Shown here piece by piece: positions 57,922 to 64,000 of a stretch of 64,000 nucleotides of DNA (positions are counted from its first letter, which is position 1; each line of letters begins with the position of its first letter). This DNA comes from Pseudomonas soli (GTDB lineage: Bacteria > Pseudomonadota > Gammaproteobacteria > Pseudomonadales > Pseudomonadaceae): assembly GCF_900110655.1 (NCBI RefSeq), contig NZ_FOEQ01000001.1, forward strand, positions 905,152 through 969,151, given 5' to 3'. Made by a program: the position numbers and the translations under genes. Below the pieces are notes generated by a model, which had not been told where the DNA came from, ran no database searches, and saw nothing but the letters and a program-made list of their open reading frames with translations.

Positions 57922-60900
57922 TCAGCGAGCTCTTACAATCATCTCGCCCTGGCTATCACCAATCGCCTGCAGGTTGGGCCGGTACATCGACTCCACCTGC
58001 GGAGGCGGAACGCGGTAGCTGCCCGGCGTCACCGCACGGGCCAGGTACAGCAGGTGGGTGGTGCCGTAGCTGTCGAGCTTGAGCGCGGCCACGTAGCGGT
58101 CGTCGCGATACTCCTGGTGCACCACGCTGGCGTTCTGCATCGACTCGCGCCACTGCTTCACCGCGCTGCTGGCATTGTCCAGGCTGGCAGCGCTCTGCGC
58201 CAGGTTCTGGTTCTCCAGCTCCAGGCCTGCCGGCAGCAGGTCCACTACCAGGGCGTCGGGCACCTGGTCCTGGGCCTTGAGCGCCAGGTGCACCAGCACC
58301 AGGTCACCGCTGCGCAGGTTGCGCACATCCAGCGCCTGGCCATTCATGCCCAGGTACTCGCGGCGGATTTCCATGCCATTGCCGCTGGCGGCCGGAGCCT
58401 GGCGCGGGTAGCCGGACAAGGTCAGCTGCTGGTACAGGGTGTCGCCACCCTGGTTCTGCACGGTCAATGGCGAGGCCAGCAGCGGGCCCTCGAGCTTCAT
58501 GCCCGAATCATTGTTGTCGAACTCACGGACTTCACCGGCGCTGTCCAGGCGAGCCTTCCAAGTACCCTCCGGCTTGCCCAGCAGGCCACGGCCGGCAAGG
58601 AACAGCGCGTTGCGCTCCTGGGTAGACAGCCAACGGTTGGCGGCCAACTCGTCGGACAGGCCGAACAGGCGCTGGTCGACCTGATTGGCGGCCAGGTTGT
58701 TCTCCTGCAGCAGGGACAGGATCAACGCCTGGTCACGCAGGGCGCTGCCGTAGTCGGCCAGCCAGCCTTTGCCGCGGGTGACCGCCAGGCCCGCCTGCAG
58801 CGCCTGCTGCGAACGTTGCTTGTCGCCCATCTTGTCCAGCGCCACCGCCAGTTGCACCAGCGGCAAACCGGAGCGGGCGTCAGCACGACGCTCGAACAGG
58901 CTGCGCAAGGCGCCCAGCGGCGCCTGTTGGCTGCGCGCCAGCACCAGGCCGGCGTAGGCCTGCACGGCGAAGCGGGTGTGGTCGGCGTTCTGGCTGTAGT
59001 CGACTTCGATCAGGTTGCGCTCCTGCACATAGCGCAGCAGGCGCTCGCTGGCCTTCTTCAGCGCCTCGGCCGGTACACCGTAGCCTTGCTCGCGGGCGCG
59101 CAGCAGGAAATCGGTCACGTAGGCAGTCAGCCAGTATTCCTCCTCGCTGTCCGAACTCCACAGGCCGAAGCTGCCGTTGTAGCGCTGCATGCCCAGCAGA
59201 TGCTCGATGCCCATCTCGATCTTGCGTTTGCGCACATCGGCCGGCTCACCCTTGATGCCCAGGCGCTTGAGGCTGTCGGCATCGGCGTACAGCGACGGGT
59301 ACAGGCCACTGGTGGTCTGCTCCAGGCAGCCGTAGGGGTAGGCTTCCAGGGCGCGGATCTGCTCGGCAAGGTTCAGCGGTGGGCGGCTCGATAACGCCAG
59401 GCTGGCCTCCAGGCCCGCAGGCTCGAACTCGGCCAGGTCGCTGTCGGGCAGGCTCCAGGGCTGGTCCTTGAGGGCCACGCGGTAGTGCTTGAGCATCGCC
59501 GGGTAAGCCGGGCGAATACCCAGGGTCCATTCACGCTCGAAGGTACTAGCCGGCTCACCCGGCAGCTGCAGGCCGTTGACCTGCACGCGAACCTTGCCCT
59601 GGCCCAGGCCCCCCTGGGCCTGCACCGGGATCATCAGGGTGGTGCGCTGGCCTTCGGCGAGGGTGAAGTTCTGCTGAGCGCCACCGACCAGGCTCAGTTG
59701 ACCTTCGCTGGACACCTGCACGCTCAGTTGCTGGGCGCGGCCGGACAGGTTGGCCAGGTCCAGCGCCAGGCGGGTCTGATCGCCACCGGCGAGGAAGCGC
59801 GGCGCGGACAGCTCGGCGATCAGCGGCGCGGCGACCACGGTCTTGCCCTCGGCCATGCCGAAGTGTTCTTCGGTCCAGGCCTGGGCCATCAGGCGCAGTT
59901 CACCGTTGAAATCGGGAATATCGACGCTGGCCTGGCCCTCGCCTTTTTCATCGAGGGTCACCGGCAGGCTCTGCTGGGCGACGATGGTCACCGTGGTGTT
60001 CGGGCGCTTGCCGCCCTTGGCCATGGCGGCGTCACCGCCGAAGGCCAGGCTGGCCAGGCGGCCCTGGCCGGCTTCGATCAACTGGCCATAGATGTCCAGC
60101 TGGTCGGCGCCATAGGCCTTGCGGCCGAACAGGCTGGCGAACGGATCGGGGGTCTTGAAGTCGGTGATGTTGAGGATGCCCACGTCCACCGCCGACAACA
60201 GCACATGCACCTGCTTGGGCACGCTGCCATCGGCGTTGACCGCCTTGACCTTGACGGTCAGCGGTTGCTTGGGCCGCATTTTTTCCGGCGCCTGCAGCGA
60301 CACGGCCAGCTTGCGCTCGGCGCGGTCCAGCGGCAGGTGCAGCACGCCCACGGCGCGTTTCGGCGTGGCGTTGGCCTTGCGCTCACCCGGGCGGATCACC
60401 AGGGCGCTGATGTACAGGTCGTGGCGCGCCCACTTCTTGTCCAGTTCGACATCGAAGGTCTTGCCCTCGGCCGGCACCTCGATTTCCTGCCACCACAGCG
60501 GGCCGTCGGCGGACTCGATCATCAGGTAGCCGCTGCCGGCGGCCGGCGGGGTGACGGTGACCTTGGCGGTGCCGCCTTCCTTGTAGGCTGGCTTGTCCAG
60601 GGCGATCTTCACCTGGTCAGGGCGCACGGCGCCACCCTCGGCGTTGTCCTGGGCGCGGTAGCCGGCCCAGAAGCGGGCACTGGAGACCAGGCCGGTCTGC
60701 GGGTCTTCCACCTCGACACGGTACGGACCCCACTCCACCTGGAAGTTCAGCTTGGCGGTGGAACCTGCCTTCACGCTGACGGTTTCTTCAGCCTGGGTAA
60801 GGAACTTCTCGTTGTAGTTGTAGCTCCAGCCATCGCTCTGCGAGTAGTTCCAATAGTAGTCGCGGCGCTCGCGGATCAGCCGTACCTTCAGGTTGTCGGC

Positions 60901-62826
60901 GGCCAGTTTCTTGCCGTCGCGATCAGCCACCAGGAACTCGAACTCCACCGGGCCGTCGCCATCGGTTTCTTCGCCGTCGAACAGGCCGCGCAGGCCCGGC
61001 ATACGCTCGGCAGGCCAGATCGGCTGCTCCAGGCGCCGGGTGATCGGCCGACCACCGGACTCCTGCAGGCTGGCCTGCACGGTCAGTTGCAGCGGCGAGC
61101 GGGCTTCAGCCCAGCGACTTTCGATGTCGATGCGGGCCTTGCCGTTCTGGTCGAGGGTGACTTCGTCCAGTTCCAGGTCCTGGTTCAGCTCGGTCTCGGT
61201 GACCGCGCCGAACTGATAGCCCGGCAGCGCCTTCACCGCTTCACGCAACGGACGCACGTAGGCCTGGCCACTGAGGCGGTTGCCGGCGGCGGGAGCTCCA
61301 TAGAGGTAACGACCATTGACCTGGATCGTGGCGGTTTGCTCCGGCGCCAGCGGCGCGGCACTGCCTTTGAGCTCCAGCGCCAGGCGCTCGGGGAGGAAGT
61401 CCTCGACTAGGAATTCGTAAACCTGCTTGCGGCCACCGCCCATGTCGAGCAGCAACTGCCAACGGCCGGTCGGCGCTTCGCTGGCCAGTTGCAGCTGGTA
61501 CTGGAACAGGCCGTTCTGGTCGGCCTCCCAGACGAACTTGCGGCTGACCTGCTCATCGGGGCGGCGTACTTCCACGTTCACCGGCTGGGCCTTGACCGGC
61601 TTGCCATCCTGGTCGCGCAGCAGGCCGTTGAGCAGCACGGTCTCGCCTGGGCGATAGAGGTCACGGGGGCCAAAGATGAAGAACTGCAGCGGGTTGGCCT
61701 GGGGCCCGGTGATGTCGAACTCGGCCAGGTCCAGCGCCGCGGTGTTCAGACGCAGCAGGGTGGTGTGCACGCCCTGAGTGGCGATCAGCGTATCGGCCTT
61801 GGCGGTGATCGGCAGCTGCGCATGACCGTCGCCGTCTGTTTTGGCCTGGGCCAGCAACTTGCCCTTGTCGTCGTGCAACTCGAGGGTGACGTCCTTGAGC
61901 GCCTTGCCGCCCTCAAGAGCCTGGGTGAACACGTCCAGGCGATCGCGATAGCGGTGCGCCGAGACACCGATGTCACTCAGGGTGAACAGGGTCGCCGGCT
62001 GCGAGTAGTCATAGGTGCCCGAGGCACGCATCACCGCCAGGTATACGCCTGGCTCCTGCAGCGGCTTGATCCCGGCGATCGGCAACAGCACGGTTTCGCG
62101 GGTATTGCGCGCCGGGTTGAGGTCGAAACGGCCGCTGTAGACCAGCTCGGCCATCTCCAGGGTTTCCTTGGACTGGTAGTAGTACAGGCTGCTGTTGCGC
62201 CCCCAGTTGACCAGGAAACTCGAGAGCATGTCCGGCTTGATGCGGAAGAACTCGACATCGACCTTGTCGACGTTCAGGGCAATCACCGGCAGGCCTTCGG
62301 CCAGGCGCGTGGGCAGCAGCGAACCGCGGCTGGCGAAGCCCACCGTGGCCTGCATATCGCGGGTCTCGAAGCGGCTGACCGATTCGGCCTGCAGCTGGTT
62401 GCCGTTGACCGAGAGCAGGCCCTTGTCGATGGTCAGGACCATCTTGCGCTGGGGCTCCAGGTGGCGCAGGCGCAGTTCCATCTGGTTGTCGGAGAGTTCC
62501 CAGGCGCCGTCGACCTTGCCCTTGACGGTGTCGACCAGGTGCAACTTGCCGGCGAAGTCCTGATTGGCGTCCAGCGGCGCGGAGACGCTGACCGACAGGG
62601 TGCTGGCGCCGTCGAGCTGCACTTCCGAGACGTCCAGCACGGTCAGTTCACGGCCGGCATAGCGTTTGGCGAGCACTGCCGGATCTTCGCGCTTGGCCGT
62701 CCGGGTTTCGACAGGCGCGACGGCAGCGGCGTCAGCAGCAGGCGCCGATGGCTTGTCCGGGGTGGAAGAATCACAGGCACTGAGCAGGGCCAGCGCGCAG
62801 GCCAGCAACAATCCTTTGTTGAGCAT
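57922..62826 (-). CDS. Alpha-2-macroglobulin family lipoprotein (YfhM-like)
   Basis: A 1634-residue periplasmic protease trap. Lipoprotein signal MLNKGLLLACALALLSAC with lipid Cys18 and Asp19, which in enterobacteria favours inner-membrane retention. The MG-domain repeats are followed by the thioester motif CLEQ with Cys1167 (YPYGCLEQTTSGLYPS), then the alpha-toroid (TED) domain. The intact thioester means it can trap proteases covalently. It is believed to protect the cell with PbpC, which is encoded on the same strand downstream. Confidence 0.94.
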   Translation of the reverse strand: MLNKGLLLACALALLSACDSSTPDKPSAPAADAAAVAPVETRTAKREDPAVLAKRYAGRELTVLDVSEVQLDGASTLSVSVSAPLDANQDFAGKLHLVDTVKGKVDGAWELSDNQMELRLRHLEPQRKMVLTIDKGLLSVNGNQLQAESVSRFETRDMQATVGFASRGSLLPTRLAEGLPVIALNVDKVDVEFFRIKPDMLSSFLVNWGRNSSLYYYQSKETLEMAELVYSGRFDLNPARNTRETVLLPIAGIKPLQEPGVYLAVMRASGTYDYSQPATLFTLSDIGVSAHRYRDRLDVFTQALEGGKALKDVTLELHDDKGKLLAQAKTDGDGHAQLPITAKADTLIATQGVHTTLLRLNTAALDLAEFDITGPQANPLQFFIFGPRDLYRPGETVLLNGLLRDQDGKPVKAQPVNVEVRRPDEQVSRKFVWEADQNGLFQYQLQLASEAPTGRWQLLLDMGGGRKQVYEFLVEDFLPERLALELKGSAAPLAPEQTATIQVNGRYLYGAPAAGNRLSGQAYVRPLREAVKALPGYQFGAVTETELNQDLELDEVTLDQNGKARIDIESRWAEARSPLQLTVQASLQESGGRPITRRLEQPIWPAERMPGLRGLFDGEETDGDGPVEFEFLVADRDGKKLAADNLKVRLIRERRDYYWNYSQSDGWSYNYNEKFLTQAEETVSVKAGSTAKLNFQVEWGPYRVEVEDPQTGLVSSARFWAGYRAQDNAEGGAVRPDQVKIALDKPAYKEGGTAKVTVTPPAAGSGYLMIESADGPLWWQEIEVPAEGKTFDVELDKKWARHDLYISALVIRPGERKANATPKRAVGVLHLPLDRAERKLAVSLQAPEKMRPKQPLTVKVKAVNADGSVPKQVHVLLSAVDVGILNITDFKTPDPFASLFGRKAYGADQLDIYGQLIEAGQGRLASLAFGGDAAMAKGGKRPNTTVTIVAQQSLPVTLDEKGEGQASVDIPDFNGELRLMAQAWTEEHFGMAEGKTVVAAPLIAELSAPRFLAGGDQTRLALDLANLSGRAQQLSVQVSSEGQLSLVGGAQQNFTLAEGQRTTLMIPVQAQGGLGQGKVRVQVNGLQLPGEPASTFEREWTLGIRPAYPAMLKHYRVALKDQPWSLPDSDLAEFEPAGLEASLALSSRPPLNLAEQIRALEAYPYGCLEQTTSGLYPSLYADADSLKRLGIKGEPADVRKRKIEMGIEHLLGMQRYNGSFGLWSSDSEEEYWLTAYVTDFLLRAREQGYGVPAEALKKASERLLRYVQERNLIEVDYSQNADHTRFAVQAYAGLVLARSQQAPLGALRSLFERRADARSGLPLVQLAVALDKMGDKQRSQQALQAGLAVTRGKGWLADYGSALRDQALILSLLQENNLAANQVDQRLFGLSDELAANRWLSTQERNALFLAGRGLLGKPEGTWKARLDSAGEVREFDNNDSGMKLEGPLLASPLTVQNQGGDTLYQQLTLSGYPRQAPAASGNGMEIRREYLGMNGQALDVRNLRSGDLVLVHLALKAQDQVPDALVVDLLPAGLELENQNLAQSAASLDNASSAVKQWRESMQNASVVHQEYRDDRYVAALKLDSYGTTHLLYLARAVTPGSYRVPPPQVESMYRPNLQAIGDSQGEMIVRAR

Positions 62827-62981
62827 TTGAGAGAGAACTCTTCGGCAGCGTGTACGTGAGGGGGGCAACTATAGCGCAACGGCTCGAGGCTTTCCTGGCG
62901 ATGCGCGGTAAGTGAGACCGTGTTCGCGCCAATAGGTTGCCGGGCCGGTACAATCCGTTGCGCAATCACGCAGGAGCCCGC

Positions 62982-64000
62982 ATGTCTTCACTGTCCACCG
63001 CCTGGCGCAACCGCCCCACCCACCACAAGGTCTGGGCCCTGGCCGCGCCGATGATCCTGTCCAACATCTCGGTGCCGCTGGTGGCGCTGGTCGACAGCAC
63101 GGTGATCGGCCACCTGCCCCATGCCCATCAGTTGGGCGCGGTGGCCGTCGGTGCCACGCTGTTCACCTTCATGGTCGGCCTGCTGGGCTTCCTGCGCATG
63201 GGCTCCACCGGCTTCGCCGCCCAGGCCGCCGGCCGCGCCGACGGCGCCGCGCTGCGCCAGGTACTTGTGCAGGGGCTGCTGCTGGCGCTGGCTTTCGCCG
63301 TGCTGATCGGCCTGCTGGCCCTACCCTTCAGCCAACTGGCACTGCAGGCGATGCAGCCCAGCGAGGCGCTGCATGCCTCGACCGAAGCCTTCTTCCACAC
63401 CCGCCTGCTCGGCCTGCCGGCAGCACTGGCCAGCTATGCCCTGGTCGGCTGGTTCCTCGGCACCCAGAACGCCAGGGCGCCGCTGGCGATCCTGCTGACG
63501 ACCAACCTGCTCAACATCGCCCTGAACCTGTGGTTCGTACTTGGCCTGGACTGGGGGGTGGTCGGCTCGGCGCGGGCCTCGGTGATCGCCGAATGGAGCG
63601 CCGCCCTGCTCGGCCTGGCCCTCACCCGCCCGGCCTTGCGCGCCTACCCCGGGCAGGTCGCCTGGGCCGCGTTGAAACGCTGGCAGAGCTGGCGGCCGCT
63701 GCTGGCGGTCAACCGCGACATCTTCCTGCGCAGCCTGGCCCTGCAACTGGTGTTCCTGCTGCTCACCGTGCAGGGTGCGCGCCTGGGCGAGGCTACGGTG
63801 GCAGCCAATGCCCTGCTGCTCAATGGGCTGATGCTCACCGCCTATGCCCTCGATGGCCTGGCCCATGCGGTCGAGGCCCTGTGCGGCCATGCCATCGGCG
63901 CCCGTGACCGCAGTGCCCTGAAGCAGGCACTGGTGGTGGCCTGCGGCTGGTCGCTGATCGTCAGCCTGGTGTTCGCCGTGCTGTTCTTGCTGGGCGGGCA
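62982..64000 (+). CDS. MATE-family efflux transporter (DinF-like, partial)
   Basis: The first 339 residues of a MATE-family (multidrug and toxin extrusion) cation-coupled exporter of the DinF branch; it runs off the window end. About ten helices are visible. ALAAPMILSNISVPLVALVDSTVIGHL is the DinF-type start, and the second half starts near AVNRDIFLRSLALQLVFLL. CAGGAG 6 bases before ATG 62982 supports the start. It is divergent from the A2M gene. Confidence 0.9.
   Translation, partial: MSSLSTAWRNRPTHHKVWALAAPMILSNISVPLVALVDSTVIGHLPHAHQLGAVAVGATLFTFMVGLLGFLRMGSTGFAAQAAGRADGAALRQVLVQGLLLALAFAVLIGLLALPFSQLALQAMQPSEALHASTEAFFHTRLLGLPAALASYALVGWFLGTQNARAPLAILLTTNLLNIALNLWFVLGLDWGVVGSARASVIAEWSAALLGLALTRPALRAYPGQVAWAALKRWQSWRPLLAVNRDIFLRSLALQLVFLLLTVQGARLGEATVAANALLLNGLMLTAYALDGLAHAVEALCGHAIGARDRSALKQALVVACGWSLIVSLVFAVLFLLGG

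Overview
The window is chromosomal DNA from a fluorescent Pseudomonas, most likely of the P. putida group. Reasons: high-GC coding on both strands; about ten copies of the putida-type REP palindrome (core GCGGGGCAAGCCCGCTCCCAC and relatives) in intergenic gaps; a PpoR-type LuxR solo next to mscL, fpr, rlmG and cioAB; and gene order that matches remembered pseudomonad order (obg-rpmA-rplU-ispB, fklB to the Lon-like protease, morA-glyA, cstA-mapZ). I see no rRNA, tRNA, insertion sequence, prophage or CRISPR array.

Layout. 1-3.3 kb: a LysE-type exporter (cut by the window edge), a GcvA-like LysR regulator, an M15 peptidase and an unknown periplasmic protein. 3.4-9.8 kb: rimI with a HolD-like psi subunit gene, divergent from the mksF-mksE-mksB condensin operon. 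9.8-15.7 kb: creA, proB, obg, rpmA, rplU, then ispB, a phnA-like gene and a small gene behind a Fur-like box. 15.7-24.2 kb: fklB, DUF6482, YqhA, a Lon-like protease, DUF3015, DUF4105, a lipoprotein and a Gre-family factor. 24.2-28.2 kb: gdhA, ettA and a hypothetical gene. 28.4-33.7 kb: morA (PAS/GGDEF/EAL) and glyA. 33.7-34.4 kb: a HigB/HigA-type toxin-antitoxin pair. 34.5-37.8 kb: cstA, ybdD and a CobW GTPase. 38-41.1 kb: a CbpD-like LPMO, a PilZ protein and a purine permease. 41.2-46.8 kb: a broken ECF sigma gene, radA, mscL, fpr, ppoR and rlmG. 46.8-49.5 kb: the cyanide-insensitive oxidase operon including a 46-aa DUF2474 gene. 49.8-55.1 kb: an MFS exporter, a purine permease, trmA, a LysR regulator and a cupin. 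55.1-64 kb: pbpC, a small membrane protein, an alpha-2-macroglobulin lipoprotein and a MATE transporter (cut by the window edge).

Functionally this is mostly core chromosome: chromosome organisation and replication (Mks, psi, RadA), translation (L21, L27, Obg, RimI, EttA, TrmA, RlmG), c-di-GMP signalling (MorA plus PilZ), respiration (CIO, ispB) and envelope maintenance (PbpC, A2M). Accessory insertions are the toxin-antitoxin pair, the LPMO and the ECF sigma pseudogene.

No clearly new multi-gene system is visible. The most unusual signals are a REP-like hairpin that buries the start codon of the psi-like gene, an LPMO whose His brace is offset from the predicted signal-peptide cleavage site, a Lon-like protease with Arg in place of the Walker A Lys, the decayed sigma factor, and a small Fur-box gene.
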